Below are positions 1 to 8,184 of a stretch of DNA of 64,000 nucleotides, in pieces. Every line of letters starts with the position of its first letter. Within the stretch, counting starts at the first letter, position 1. This DNA comes from Antiquaquibacter soli. Its GTDB lineage: Bacteria > Actinomycetota > Actinomycetes > Actinomycetales > Microbacteriaceae. The position numbers and the translations under genes are program-made. Location of the stretch: positions 310,001 through 374,000 of the forward strand of contig NZ_JAUQUB010000001.1 of assembly GCF_030580675.1 (NCBI RefSeq), read 5' to 3'. The notes below the pieces were generated by a model. That model was not told the DNA's origin. It saw only the letters and a list, made by a program, of their open reading frames with translations, and did not search any database.

Positions 1-1
1 T

Positions 2-283
2 CCGGCGACCTTCCCGGTCGTGATCCAGGAGGCGACGCTCGCGCAGCTGCTCGCCGAGCCGGATGCCGGCATCGACTTCTCGCGGGTGGTCCACGGCGAG
101 CAGCGCTTCAGCTACTCGCGGCCGATCGTCATCGGCGACGAACTGACCGCGACCCTGTCGGTCACCTCGGTGAAGACCCTCGGCGGCAACGCCATGGTCA
201 CGGCGGCGTCAGAGATGGTGGATGCCGGCGGCGAGCACGTCGTGACGGCGATCTCCACCCTCGTGGTGAGGGGGGACGAGTGA
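2..283 (+). CDS. MaoC-like/FAS1-type dehydratase N-terminal domain protein (5' truncated)
   Basis: The reading frame is open to the left window edge, so the start codon lies upstream; about 93 C-terminal residues are visible. They read as the back half of a hotdog fold of the FAS1-like dehydratase / MaoC N-terminal family, with the typical stretch FSYSRPIVIGDELTATL followed by two beta-strand-like segments. In this family the subunit pairs with a MaoC protein to form a (3R)-hydroxyacyl-ACP or -CoA dehydratase, as in mycobacterial HadAB. Its stop overlaps the GTG of the next dehydratase gene, which supports a heterodimer made from one operon. Substrate specificity cannot be read from the fragment. 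Confidence 0.8.
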   Translation, partial: PATFPVVIQEATLAQLLAEPDAGIDFSRVVHGEQRFSYSRPIVIGDELTATLSVTSVKTLGGNAMVTAASEMVDAGGEHVVTAISTLVVRGDE

Positions 284-684
284 GCGGCTACACGGTCGGC
301 GAGGTCGTCGCCGAGCACACCTACGGACTGACCCGCGACACGCTCGTTCGCTACGCCGGGGCATCCGGCGACTTCAACCCCATCCATTACCGCGACGACG
401 TCGCCGCCTCGGTGGGCCTGCCCGGTGTGCTCGCGCACGGCATGCTCACGATGGGCTTCGCCGTGCAGCCGGTGGTCGAGTGGATCGGCGACCGCGGCTG
501 GGTGAGCGACTACCAGACCCGGTTCACCCGACCTGTCGTCGTCGACCCGATCGAGGGCGCGTCGGTAACTGTCGTCGCGACGATCGGAGCGGTCGAGGAG
601 GGCGCCCTGCGGGTCGACCTCACCGTCACCTACGACTCGGCGACCGTGCTCGGCAAGGCGCAGGTGCGCGTCACCCTCTCCTGA
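280..684 (+). CDS. MaoC family (3R)-hydroxyacyl dehydratase subunit
   Basis: A 134-residue hotdog-fold protein. Near residues 25-45 it carries the hydratase-2 signature region YAGASGDFNPIHYRDD, which holds the catalytic Asp/His pair of MaoC-type enzymes. The family hydrates or dehydrates 2-enoyl/3-hydroxyacyl thioesters. The GTG start at 280 overlaps the upstream dehydratase stop (GTGA), and murB begins on the last base of this gene's stop codon, so the three are probably co-transcribed. HadB of fatty-acid elongation is the closest functional analogue. Gene order (dehydratase pair upstream of secE-nusG-rplKA) recalls mycobacteria, but the acyl chain length acted on is unknown. Confidence 0.85.
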   Translation: MSGYTVGEVVAEHTYGLTRDTLVRYAGASGDFNPIHYRDDVAASVGLPGVLAHGMLTMGFAVQPVVEWIGDRGWVSDYQTRFTRPVVVDPIEGASVTVVATIGAVEEGALRVDLTVTYDSATVLGKAQVRVTLS

Positions 685-1700
685 TGGACCTCTCCGAGCT
701 CACGACGATCCGCGTCGGCGGACCGGCCCGCGAGCTTGTGCGCGCCGGGTCGCAGCAGGAGCTCGTGGATGCCGCACTCACCGCCTGGGCGGGAGGCGAC
801 GAGTGGCTCGTGCTCGGCGGCGGGTCGAACGTGGTCGTCTCCGACGACGGGTTCGACGGCACGGTCATCCTCGCCGAGTCCCGCGGAATCGAGCGACTGC
901 CGGGCGACGGCGTCCGGCTGCGGGTGCAGGCGGGGGAGAACTGGGACGCCCTCGTCGCGCACACGGTCGCGAACGGGTGGTCGGGCATCGAGGCGCTCTC
1001 CGGCATCCCCGGTTCGAGCGGCGCCGCACCCATGCAGAACATCGGCGCATACGGGCAGGACCTCGCCCAGTCGCTCGTCGCGATCGACTTCCTCGACTAC
1101 CTCAGCGGCGACGTCGAGCGGGTGACCGCCGATGAGCTCGAGCTCGGCTACCGGACCTCGTCGCTCAAGCGCGGTCGACAGGGCGTCGTGCTCGCCATCG
1201 AGCTGCAGCTCGAGGAGTCCGACACCACCGTGGCCGGTTACGACCAGCTCGCCACCGCTCTCGGGGTCGCCGTCGGCGACCGCGTGCCCACCCGGGAGGT
1301 GCGGCGGCACGTGCTCGCCCTCCGGGCATCGAAGGGCATGGTGCTGGATGCTTCCGACACCGATTCTGTGAGCTGCGGGTCGTTCTTCACCAACCCCATC
1401 GTGCCCGAGAACGTCGGTCGCTCCCTGCCGATGGACGCCCCGCGCTGGCTCGAGCCGGACGACGTGAACGTGAAGCTGTCGGCCGCGTGGCTGATCGAGC
1501 GGGCGGGCATCCGTCGCGGCTTCTCCCTGCCGGGGTCGCGCGCCGCGATCTCCACCAAGCACACGCTCGCGATCACCAACCGCGGGGGAGCGACCGCCGC
1601 GGAGATCGCGGAGCTGTCGCGGTACGTGCGGTCGCGCGTGATGGCGGAGTTCGGCATCCTGCTCCACCCGGAGCCGGTCGCCGTCGACGTCGAGCTCTAG
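684..1700 (+). CDS. murB: UDP-N-acetylmuramate dehydrogenase MurB
   Basis: A 338-residue FAD-dependent reductase that converts UDP-GlcNAc-enolpyruvate to UDP-MurNAc with NADPH in cytoplasmic peptidoglycan synthesis. The start is the ATG at 684, which shares a base with the preceding TGA; the frame is open further upstream but that part overlaps the dehydratase gene. Family marks seen: RVGGPARELV near residue 10, FAD-binding LGGGSNVVVSDDGF near 45, GIPGSSGAAPMQNIGAYG near 107, and SCGSFFTNP, whose Ser (about 233) is the expected proton donor. Length is normal for type I MurB. It converges on the response regulator at 1714 with 13 bases between them. Confidence 0.97.
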   Translation: MDLSELTTIRVGGPARELVRAGSQQELVDAALTAWAGGDEWLVLGGGSNVVVSDDGFDGTVILAESRGIERLPGDGVRLRVQAGENWDALVAHTVANGWSGIEALSGIPGSSGAAPMQNIGAYGQDLAQSLVAIDFLDYLSGDVERVTADELELGYRTSSLKRGRQGVVLAIELQLEESDTTVAGYDQLATALGVAVGDRVPTREVRRHVLALRASKGMVLDASDTDSVSCGSFFTNPIVPENVGRSLPMDAPRWLEPDDVNVKLSAAWLIERAGIRRGFSLPGSRAAISTKHTLAITNRGGATAAEIAELSRYVRSRVMAEFGILLHPEPVAVDVEL

Positions 1701-1713
1701 CCCCGCCCCGCCG

Positions 1714-2328
1714 TTAGAGCAGTCCCAGCTCCATCGCCTTCGTGACCGCTCGCGTGCGGTCGTTCACGCCGAGTTTCTCGAACGCGTGCAGAAGGTGGGT
1801 CTTCACGGTCGCCTCGCTCACGAAGAGCGTCGCCGCGATCGCCGGGTTGCTCTGGCCCTGCGCCACGAGCCGCAGCACCTCCGTCTCGCGCGCGCTGAGC
1901 GAGACCGTCGGACGCGCCGAGCGACCCACGAGGAGCGCCGCGATCGACGGGGCCAGCACCACTTCGCCACCCGCGACCGACCGGATGCCCGCGAGGATCT
2001 CCTCGGGCGGCGCGGCCTTGAGCAGGTAGCCGCTCGCGCCCGCCTCAATGGCGGTCAGGATGCTCGTGTCCGACTCGTAGGTCGTGAGGATCACGACCTT
2101 GGTGGAGGGCCGGGCGGACAGGATGCGCGCGGTCGCCTCGTCGCCGTCGAGTCCGGGCATGCGGAGGTCGAGGAGCACCAGGTCGGGTTCGAGGCGCTCG
2201 GCGAGCTCGACCGCCGTGAGCCCGTCGGGTGCTTCGCCGATGACCTCGACGTCGTCGGCCGTGGCGAGCAGGGCGACGATACCGCCCCGCACGATCGGGT
2301 GGTCGTCGGCGACCAGTACGCGGATCAC
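1714..2328 (-). CDS. NarL/LuxR-type response regulator
   Basis: A 204-residue regulator. The receiver domain (about 1-120) has the acidic pocket ADDH and phospho-acceptor Asp54 in LLDLRMPG. The C-terminal LuxR helix-turn-helix (about 140-200) reads SLSARETEVLRLVAQGQSN then SEATVKTHLLHAFEKLGV. The GTG start overlaps the kinase stop (GTGA). The frame is open further upstream, but that sequence lies antiphase inside the kinase gene and is not protein-like. It is the last gene of an ABC ATPase - permease - kinase - regulator operon, the usual arrangement of DesKR/LnrJK-like systems controlling a linked exporter. The inducing signal is unknown. Confidence 0.95.
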   Translation of the reverse strand: MIRVLVADDHPIVRGGIVALLATADDVEVIGEAPDGLTAVELAERLEPDLVLLDLRMPGLDGDEATARILSARPSTKVVILTTYESDTSILTAIEAGASGYLLKAAPPEEILAGIRSVAGGEVVLAPSIAALLVGRSARPTVSLSARETEVLRLVAQGQSNPAIAATLFVSEATVKTHLLHAFEKLGVNDRTRAVTKAMELGLL

Positions 2329-3461
2329 GCGGTCACCGTTCGGGGGAGCGTGGCGATGAGCGTGGTGCCCGAGCCGGAGCTGGAGACATCGAGCGCGCCG
2401 CCGACGAGGGCGAGGCGGTCGCGCATCCCGCCGAGCCCGAATCCGTCGCTGCGAGTGGCGGGATCGAAGCCGTGGCCGTCGTCGGTGACGACGAGCCGCA
2501 CCGAGCCCTCCCGGGCGGACAGGGTGAGGGTCGCCGTGCGGGCGCCGGAGTGCTTGCGCACGTTGGCAAGGGACTCCTGAGCGCAACGCAGCAGCACGAC
2601 CTCGCCATCTCGGTCGAGGTCGGCAGTCGTGCCGGAGACGGTGACCGCGATGCCGGTCTCCCGAGAGAATCGACTCGCCAGGCGGTCGAGGGCTTCGGCG
2701 AGCCCGCCCGCAGACAGCGGCACCGGGGCGCTCGCGGCGACGAGGGCACGGGTCTCGGCGAGGGCGGTGCGGGCGTTCTCCTCGATCATGGCGAGCTGCT
2801 CCGCGGCCTCGGCACCGCGACCGCCGGCGAGGTCTCGGCGGGCTTGCTGCGCGAGCAGCACGAGCCCGGTGAGGTCCTGCGCGATGGTGTCGTGGATCTC
2901 GCGCGCCAGCCGCTCGCGCTCGCTCGCCACCCCCGCCTCCCGGTTGACCGATGCGAGCCGGTCCTGCGTCGAGTGCAGCTCGTCCAGGAGTCGCTGGCGC
3001 TCGTGACTGCGCTCGGCGATGTCCGTGATCCACAGCCCGAGCGCGAGGCTGAAAGCGAGCGAGAGACCGGCGGTGAGCGCCGTCTCCGGCAGGGAGCGGG
3101 TGGATGCCCAGTACCCGATGCCGACCGCGATCGACAGCGCGACGTTCGCGACGACGGCGTTCCGGGTGCGTGTCGACATCGTCCATACCAGCGGATAGGC
3201 GACGCACTGCAGGATCGCCATGAACGGGTGGAACCCGACCGCGACCCCCGTCGACACGACCACGATGGCCGTGAAGACGAGGCCCGCGATCGGGTTCTCG
3301 AAGCCCAGTCTGCCGATGAAGTACCAGCTGGCCACGAACACCGCGAGGGTCGTGATCGCGCCGATCTCCCGCCACAGCGGCAGGTTCGCGGCGAGCACCA
3401 TCGCGGTCAGCACGACCGCGGTCGCGGCGATCGCGATGTGCCACCAGCGGGGGTTGTCCAT
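2325..3461 (-). CDS. HisKA_3-type sensor histidine kinase
   Basis: A 378-residue membrane kinase. The N-terminal half (about 8-145) holds several hydrophobic membrane segments with no large extracellular domain, so sensing is probably within or at the membrane. The dimerisation helix carries the HisKA_3 box EIHDTIAQDLTGL with phospho-acceptor His about 190. The C-terminal HATPase domain shows ESLANVRKHSGA (N box) and VTDDGHGFDP (G1 box). The ATG at 3461 was chosen because it begins the first hydrophobic block and lies 11 bases past the permease stop, with AAGGA nearby. It overlaps its partner regulator by four bases. It probably senses the exporter substrate or membrane state; this is inference. 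Confidence 0.93.
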   Translation of the reverse strand: MDNPRWWHIAIAATAVVLTAMVLAANLPLWREIGAITTLAVFVASWYFIGRLGFENPIAGLVFTAIVVVSTGVAVGFHPFMAILQCVAYPLVWTMSTRTRNAVVANVALSIAVGIGYWASTRSLPETALTAGLSLAFSLALGLWITDIAERSHERQRLLDELHSTQDRLASVNREAGVASERERLAREIHDTIAQDLTGLVLLAQQARRDLAGGRGAEAAEQLAMIEENARTALAETRALVAASAPVPLSAGGLAEALDRLASRFSRETGIAVTVSGTTADLDRDGEVVLLRCAQESLANVRKHSGARTATLTLSAREGSVRLVVTDDGHGFDPATRSDGFGLGGMRDRLALVGGALDVSSSGSGTTLIATLPRTVTA

Positions 3462-3472
3462 GGAGAACGAAC

Positions 3473-4273
3473 CTAGCTGTCCTTGCGGATCCAGCGGAAC
3501 GTGAGCCTCGTCAGCACGAGACCGACGACCAGCCAGATACCGCACACGATCGCCACCCCCGCCAGATTCCAGCTCTCGCCCTGCTCGAGAACCTCGAAGG
3601 CCTCGGGGAGGAACACCGATCGCATTCCCTGCGCCATCCACTTGAGCGGGAAGACGCTCGCGACCTGCTGCAGCCACTCCGGCAGCATCGAGAACTGCAG
3701 GTAGACGCCCGAGATGAACTGCAGCACGAGGGCGATCGGGATGATCACCGCCGTGGCGCTCTTGCCCGAGCGCGGCAATCCGCTCACCGCGATGCCGAGC
3801 ACCGCCGAGGTCGTGACGCCGAGGAGGAACACCCACGCGAACGTGAGCCACTTCTCCGGATCGGCCGGCAGCTCCACGCCGAAGAGTACGGAGGCGACGA
3901 GGATGAGCAGTGCCGCCTGCATCAGGCCCGTGACGAGCACCTGGCCCATCTTCCCGATGAAGTAGCTGACGACGGGCAGCGGGGTTCCGGCGAAGCGCTT
4001 GAGCGTGCCATCCGACTTCTCCATCGCGATGTCGACACCGAGGTTCTGCAGTCCGGAGAGCAGGATGCCCGCGGCGAGCATCCCCGGAAGATAGAAGGCC
4101 GCGGCGCTGATCTCGTCACCGGGCGGGCCGAAGCTCGACTCGCTGAACGCGACCGAGAAGATCGACAGCATGACGACGGGGAACAGGAAGGTGAAGAACA
4201 CCGAATCCCCCTGCCGGAAGTAGGTCTTGACCTCGTAGCCGACGCGGCTCGCGCCGAGGGTGAGGGTGTTCAC
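3473..4273 (-). CDS. ABC-2 type transporter permease
   Basis: A 266-residue integral membrane protein with about six hydrophobic segments of the ABC-2 (NodJ/DrrB-like) type. The first membrane segment reads FFTFLFPVVMLSIF, followed by a short extracytoplasmic section and SGLQNLGVDIAMEKSDGTLKR, a coupling-helix region typical of exporters of this class. The GTG start overlaps the ATPase stop (GTGA), so ATPase and permease are translationally coupled. With the ATPase at 4270 it should form a homodimeric-permease exporter for a drug, lipid or antibiotic peptide; the substrate cannot be assigned. The downstream kinase/regulator pair probably controls this operon. Confidence 0.93.
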   Translation of the reverse strand: MNTLTLGASRVGYEVKTYFRQGDSVFFTFLFPVVMLSIFSVAFSESSFGPPGDEISAAAFYLPGMLAAGILLSGLQNLGVDIAMEKSDGTLKRFAGTPLPVVSYFIGKMGQVLVTGLMQAALLILVASVLFGVELPADPEKWLTFAWVFLLGVTTSAVLGIAVSGLPRSGKSATAVIIPIALVLQFISGVYLQFSMLPEWLQQVASVFPLKWMAQGMRSVFLPEAFEVLEQGESWNLAGVAIVCGIWLVVGLVLTRLTFRWIRKDS

Positions 4274-5148
4274 AGCGCTGCTCCTTCGATCACGGTGTCG
4301 GTGGCGGCGGCCGCGAGGCCGGCCTCGCCGACGAGCTCCAGGTAGATGTCCTCGAGGCTCGGGCGCACGACCTCGAGCCCGTCCGGTTCGCCGAGCCGCG
4401 CGACGAGCGCGCCCGGTGTGGTGGTGCGCTCCTCGCGGAGGACGCCGTTCTCGATCCAGCGGACGACGGGGATGCGGGCATCCGCGCCGCCGATCTCGTC
4501 GATGGCGCCGATGTCGACCATGCGTCCGCCCGCGATGACCCCGGCGCGGTCGCCCAGTTGGGCCGCCTCGTCGAGGTAGTGCGTCGTGAGCAGGATGCTC
4601 GTGCCCTCCGCCTTCAGGGAGCGGATGAGCTCCCAGAACTGCCGTCGGGCTTCCGGGTCGAACCCCGTCGTGGGCTCGTCGAGGAAGAGCAGCTCCGGCC
4701 GCCCGATGATGCCGAGCGCGACATCCACCCGCCGGCGCTGGCCGCCGGACAGCTTGCGGATGAGGGTCTTCTGCTTCTCCTCGAGCCCGACGGCGGCGAT
4801 CACCTCGTCGACGTCGCGCGGGTTCGGGTAGAACCTGGCGAAGTGCGCGAGCTGCTCGCGCACCGTGACGTTGCCGCTCTCGCCGGTGGACTGGAGGACG
4901 ATGCCGAGCTTCGCCTTCCAATCGAGGCCGCCGCGACCGGGGTCGGTGCCGAGCACGCTCACCTCTCCGGACGTGCGGTCGCGGTAGCCCTCGAGGATCT
5001 CGATGGTGGTGGACTTGCCGGCGCCGTTCGGGCCGAGCAGCGCGAACGTCTCGCCGCGTCGGATGTCGAAGGTCACGCCGTCGACGGCGGTGAAGGCGCC
5101 GTAGCTCTTGCGCAGGTCCTCGACCTGCACGACGTACTCAGTGGTCAT
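4270..5148 (-). CDS. ABC-2 exporter ATP-binding protein
   Basis: A 292-residue ATPase. Walker A GPNGAGKST is near residues 39-47, the signature LSGGQRRRVDVAL near 140, Walker B plus D-loop LFLDEPTTGFDP near 160, and the switch His in LLTTHYLDEAAQLGDR. A C-terminal extension of about 80 residues follows the NBD, as in CcmA/DrrA-type exporters. The ATG at 5148 is preceded by GGGAG at suitable spacing; an in-frame ATG further up lacks such a site. It is the first gene of a four-gene minus-strand operon. The substrate is unknown. Confidence 0.95.
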   Translation of the reverse strand: MTTEYVVQVEDLRKSYGAFTAVDGVTFDIRRGETFALLGPNGAGKSTTIEILEGYRDRTSGEVSVLGTDPGRGGLDWKAKLGIVLQSTGESGNVTVREQLAHFARFYPNPRDVDEVIAAVGLEEKQKTLIRKLSGGQRRRVDVALGIIGRPELLFLDEPTTGFDPEARRQFWELIRSLKAEGTSILLTTHYLDEAAQLGDRAGVIAGGRMVDIGAIDEIGGADARIPVVRWIENGVLREERTTTPGALVARLGEPDGLEVVRPSLEDIYLELVGEAGLAAAATDTVIEGAAL

Positions 5149-5251
5149 GCATCCATGCTCCCGGGGCCGCGCGTACCGCACCATTCCCAAACCGGCTGAA
5201 CCCGCCATCAACCGATCGGTGGATGCTCCCGCGCCCCGCCCACCGTTGAGT

Positions 5252-5307
5252 GGCGAGTTCCGCCCCTTCCGGGCCCGAACTGGGGACGGGGAAGGGGCGG
5301 AACTCGC
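5252..5307. repeat. Palindromic repeat copy A, 3' side of DUF559 gene 1
   Basis: An inverted repeat with 18-base perfect arms (5253-5270 and 5290-5307) around a 19-base loop; the arm core is GCGAGTTCCGCCCCTTCC. It ends four bases before the stop codon of the DUF559 gene. A near-identical element is found at 6282-6336. The left flanks (31 bases) and the right arms plus the following bases (36 bases, to about 5322) are identical between the two, forming direct repeats around the gene. Five more diverged members lie elsewhere in the window. It could also act as a transcription terminator. Confidence 0.9.
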
Positions 5308-5310
5308 TAG

Positions 5311-6195
5311 TCAGCGTCGCGCGATCGTGTTGCGGATGCGGGTGAGGAGCTCCCGGGGGTTCGCCAGGTCGTCCTTGCTCACCTCGATGACGGTCCAGCC
5401 GGAGGCCTGGAGCCGGGAGCGCCGGAGCATGTCGGCTCTCTGTTGAGCTGGGTCGAAGTGGTACTCACCCTGGTACTCGATCGCGATACGGGCCTCGCGG
5501 ATCGCGAAGTCGGTGCGGTACCGATGGCCGCTCACCGTGGTGATCCAGACATTGACCTCCACTTCGCCCAGGCCCGCTCGAGCGAGGATGAGACGGAGGT
5601 GCGACTCGCGCCTCGACTCCGACCGGTCGCTCAGGAGCGGAAGCGCGGCGCGCAGCCGCCGGACGCCACGATCCCCCGCCCGCCGATCGACCGCGGCGGC
5701 GAGGTCCGCGAAGGCGACGAGCGGGCTGGTTCTCCTGATGAGGAAGTCCCCCGCCGCCACGAGGTCGCGCATCGCAAGCCGCGGGGCCAGATCGACCCAC
5801 GTGCGAGCGGGGCTCGTGAGACGGATGCCCGCCCTGGTGGCGAGCTCATCGGCGCCCACTCCGAGCACCCGCCCGCGGATCCCTCGACCTGTGGGGGCCC
5901 TGCCCGAGTCGAGCGCGACGGTGATGGGCTCAGAGTCGCACCACAGGGGTAGAGGCACGCCCCACAGTCTCGCGGCGGTAGCGTCGCACGCGAAGCCCGC
6001 GGGGATCCGGGTCAATACGGAGCGGCACAGCATGTCGACGGTGACCTCGACATCCCTCGAGACCCAGACTCCGTGGGCGGGCGACACGAGATCGGGGCCG
6101 CCTAGCCGTCGACGTCCGAGTCCGTGCGCGACCGCCTCGGCGGTCGTGAAGGTGCGGTGGCGAAGCGGCGGGGGCAGGGGGATGCGAGGTGCCAT
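5311..6195 (-). CDS. DUF559 (VSR-like PD-(D/E)xK) protein, paralogue 1
   Basis: A 294-residue protein. The N-terminal part (about 1-190) resembles AbiEi-type winged-helix proteins (FTTAEAVAHGLGRRRL, then RLTSPARTWVDLAPRL). The C-terminal 100 residues are a DUF559 domain related to very-short-patch-repair and PD-(D/E)xK nucleases. Candidate catalytic residues are Asp229 in YRTDFAI and Glu240 in IAIEYQGEYHFD, with basic LRRSRLQ following. The ATG at 6195 gives the start MAPRIPLP, which matches the paralogue at 10052; an upstream in-frame ATG at 6270 is less likely. No AbiEii toxin gene is adjacent. The gene sits inside a unit bounded by two copies of one palindrome. Biochemical function is unproven for this family. 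Confidence 0.85.
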   Translation of the reverse strand: MAPRIPLPPPLRHRTFTTAEAVAHGLGRRRLGGPDLVSPAHGVWVSRDVEVTVDMLCRSVLTRIPAGFACDATAARLWGVPLPLWCDSEPITVALDSGRAPTGRGIRGRVLGVGADELATRAGIRLTSPARTWVDLAPRLAMRDLVAAGDFLIRRTSPLVAFADLAAAVDRRAGDRGVRRLRAALPLLSDRSESRRESHLRLILARAGLGEVEVNVWITTVSGHRYRTDFAIREARIAIEYQGEYHFDPAQQRADMLRRSRLQASGWTVIEVSKDDLANPRELLTRIRNTIARR

Positions 6196-6281
6196 GACCT
6201 CGATAGTCGGCGAGCCCGAGTCATCCCGGGCCGCGTCCCGCCCAACTGTGCACTCCTGCGGGCTGTGCACAGCACTGAGTG

Positions 6282-6336
6282 GCGAGTTCCGCCCCTTCCG
6301 GGCCCGGATTTGAGGCGGGGAAGGGGCGGAACTCGC
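6282..6336. repeat. Palindromic repeat copy B, 5' side of DUF559 gene 1
   Basis: The same 18-base arms as copy A (6282-6299 and 6319-6336) with a 19-base loop. The right arm runs into the last codons of the 72-residue membrane protein gene, whose stop (6336-6338) lies at its edge. The arm and the bases after it, to about 6351, are identical to those at the end of the DUF559 gene, so two unrelated genes share the same 3' end. Copies A and B are offset by 1029 bases, and the DUF559 gene fills the space between them. Confidence 0.9.
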
Positions 6337-6554
6337 TAGTCAGCGTCGCGCTGGGCAGGGGTGAGGGCGCGGGCTATCGCGCCGACGACGGCGGCGAGCA
6401 CCATGAGGCCGCCGAACGCGATCACCAGCCACACGGCCGAGGTCCACGACCATGAGCCGAGCAGTGCCGTCATCCCGGCCACGATCGCGATCAGCAGGAG
6501 CACCGCTCCCCAGAAGATCGTCCCGCCGCGGGGGGTGAGTCGGGTGGTGCTCAT
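6336..6554 (-). CDS. Small two-segment membrane protein
   Basis: A 72-residue protein. Two hydrophobic segments (about residues 13-32 and 38-60) are separated by a short turn containing SWSWTS; both ends are basic or polar. The ATG overlaps the stop of the PspC/toastrack gene (ATGA), so it is probably translated with it as part of an envelope-stress operon. I do not recognise a family with confidence; small membrane proteins of this size often accompany PspC/LiaF-type genes. Its last residues (QRDAD) are encoded within the repeat shared with the DUF559 gene, so the native C-terminus may have been altered by whatever event placed that unit here. Confidence 0.75.
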   Translation of the reverse strand: MSTTRLTPRGGTIFWGAVLLLIAIVAGMTALLGSWSWTSAVWLVIAFGGLMVLAAVVGAIARALTPAQRDAD

Positions 6555-8080
6555 CGACGTGCTCCTTCCTCGATCACGGCGACGCGACCGGCGCCGAGCT
6601 GAACCGACACCGAGACGACCGGGTCGCCGCTGCCGACGTCGCCGAACTCGGCGCTGACGTTCTCCACCGGGCCGACGCGAGACGACTCGGCGTCCGACCC
6701 CGCCTCGATGTCGCCGGCTCCCACCGTTCCGGTGAAGACCACGGCCATGCCCTCGGGCACGAGGACGGTGACGTCTCCGGCGCCGACGCGCAGCGAGACA
6801 TCCGCGCCGTCGATGCCCGAGGGGCGCTCGGCCGTCTCGACGTCCGTGAGGTCGAGGATGACCCGGCCCGCCCCCACCGCGAACTCCTCCGACCCGGTCG
6901 GCTCGAGGGTCCGCACCGGTCCCCACGCCACGGTCGGAGTGCCCCCCGCGGTCGCGATGCTCGTGAACAGCAGCGGTACGAGAAGTACCCACGCGAGACC
7001 GGACGCCCCGCCCGAGCGCTTGCCGCGCACCCCGTTGACGATGATGCCGAGCGCGAGCACGACGAGGGCGCTCGAAAGGCCCACGACGGCGGCGAGGGGG
7101 GTGGGCTGCCCGTTCGAGACGAGGACGGTCGCGAGCCCGCCGGCGACGAGCGCGAGTCCGATGACGGTGAGCGAGTACAGGGGGTGCGATCGCGTCGCCT
7201 GGAGATCGGCGAGGTCCCGCTGGCGCTGCTCGGCCCGGGCGGCGCGGGCGCGGTCTGCGGCGGCCCGGTTGGCCGCCGCGCGCTCGGCGCCCTGGTGGCG
7301 GCGGAACTCCGCCTGCTCCGCGCGGAGCCGCGCCTGCTGCTCGCGCCACGCGGCCACGTCAGGCGACGAGGTGCCGACGGGCGGGGCATCCGGGCCGCTC
7401 ACCGTGGACTCGCTCGCGACGAAGGACGCCGACGACGCGGTGCCGGGCGCCGCCGGGCCGTCAGCAGCATCCGTGCTGCGCGCTGTCGGCGTCGTCGACG
7501 AGCGCCGAGCGATCCACACGACGAACCAGATGAGGAGACCGATGAGCACCGCGGTCCACAGCGCTCGCCCGATGGAGCTGCCCCACGCGGGCTCGCCCCA
7601 GAAAGCGGCGCCGGTGAACCAGAAGCCCTGCGCGAGGGGAAGCATCGTCAGCACGACCATGGCGCCGATCCCCGCGATCGCGGGCTCGAAGCGGCCCTTG
7701 ACGACCTCCTCGAGGTGGATGCGGTCGTCGGAGTCGGGCAGCAGCAGCCACGCCGCCGCGTACAGCAGCAGTGCGGGCCCGCCGAGCACGGCGACCACGA
7801 CAGCGATGCCGCGCACGATGAGCGGGTCGATCCCGAGGCGCGCGGCGATGCCCGCGCACACGCCGCCGATCCAGCCGGGCTCGCGGCGCAGATCGAGGGT
7901 GCGCAGCCAGGAGAAGAAGCGGTGGCCGGGGGTGGCGCCGGCGGCCGCGGCGGACTCGGCGGCGGGTGGCTCGTCGGCGGACGGAGCGTCGGCGGTCGGA
8001 GCCTGGGTGGACTGCGCCTCGGGGGCGGTCGACTGGTCGTCGCTCGGCTCGGGCCGAGTCGTGGCAGGTTTGCGTGGCAT
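6551..8080 (-). CDS. PspC domain / LiaF-like toastrack membrane protein
   Basis: A 509-residue protein. An Ala/Pro/Glu-rich N-terminal tail (about 1-50) is followed by a PspC domain (about 58-115; REPGWIGGVCAGIAARLG and a membrane helix ending AAWLLLPDSDD). Then come further membrane segments, a charged Ala/Arg coiled-coil-like stretch (about 245-290), more membrane helices, and a C-terminal beta-rich toastrack/LiaF-like domain (about 400-509; repeated VGAGDVTV, VGAGDIEAG, LGAGRVAV). Such proteins are parts of Psp/Lia-type envelope-stress responses and usually modulate an adjacent kinase. The kinase gene is divergent, with a 104-base shared upstream region. The ATG at 8080 precedes the tail MPRKPATT; the frame is open upstream but overlaps the kinase promoter. 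Confidence 0.88.
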   Translation of the reverse strand: MPRKPATTRPEPSDDQSTAPEAQSTQAPTADAPSADEPPAAESAAAAGATPGHRFFSWLRTLDLRREPGWIGGVCAGIAARLGIDPLIVRGIAVVVAVLGGPALLLYAAAWLLLPDSDDRIHLEEVVKGRFEPAIAGIGAMVVLTMLPLAQGFWFTGAAFWGEPAWGSSIGRALWTAVLIGLLIWFVVWIARRSSTTPTARSTDAADGPAAPGTASSASFVASESTVSGPDAPPVGTSSPDVAAWREQQARLRAEQAEFRRHQGAERAAANRAAADRARAARAEQRQRDLADLQATRSHPLYSLTVIGLALVAGGLATVLVSNGQPTPLAAVVGLSSALVVLALGIIVNGVRGKRSGGASGLAWVLLVPLLFTSIATAGGTPTVAWGPVRTLEPTGSEEFAVGAGRVILDLTDVETAERPSGIDGADVSLRVGAGDVTVLVPEGMAVVFTGTVGAGDIEAGSDAESSRVGPVENVSAEFGDVGSGDPVVSVSVQLGAGRVAVIEEGARR

Positions 8081-8184
8081 GCTCCGATCGTGCCGGAGGG
8101 GCGGATGCCCGTGCCATGAGGTATCACCCTGATTCGACCCTGAGTTCCGACCCCGGGGGTGGCTCGACCTGGTTGGATTCCAGA

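Noticed and set aside
480-683. Longer MurB starting upstream at 480
   Set aside because: The added 68 residues are Arg-rich and antiphase to the dehydratase gene; the ATG at 684 gives the normal family N-terminus.
5311-6195. DUF559 gene 1 as the antitoxin of an AbiE-type toxin-antitoxin pair
   Set aside because: The N-terminus is AbiEi-like, but no AbiEii nucleotidyltransferase gene is adjacent to either paralogue; neighbours are unrelated conserved genes.
5252-6336. Palindromes A and B as terminal inverted repeats of a conventional insertion sequence
   Set aside because: Each end is itself a complete palindrome and the two ends are direct repeats; the enclosed protein is not a DDE, HUH or serine transposase. 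A different mechanism would be needed.
7966-8184. Longer N-terminus of the PspC kinase
   Set aside because: The extra frame runs inside the divergent PspC/toastrack gene and lacks protein-like composition; only the ATG at 8116 remains a possible alternative.
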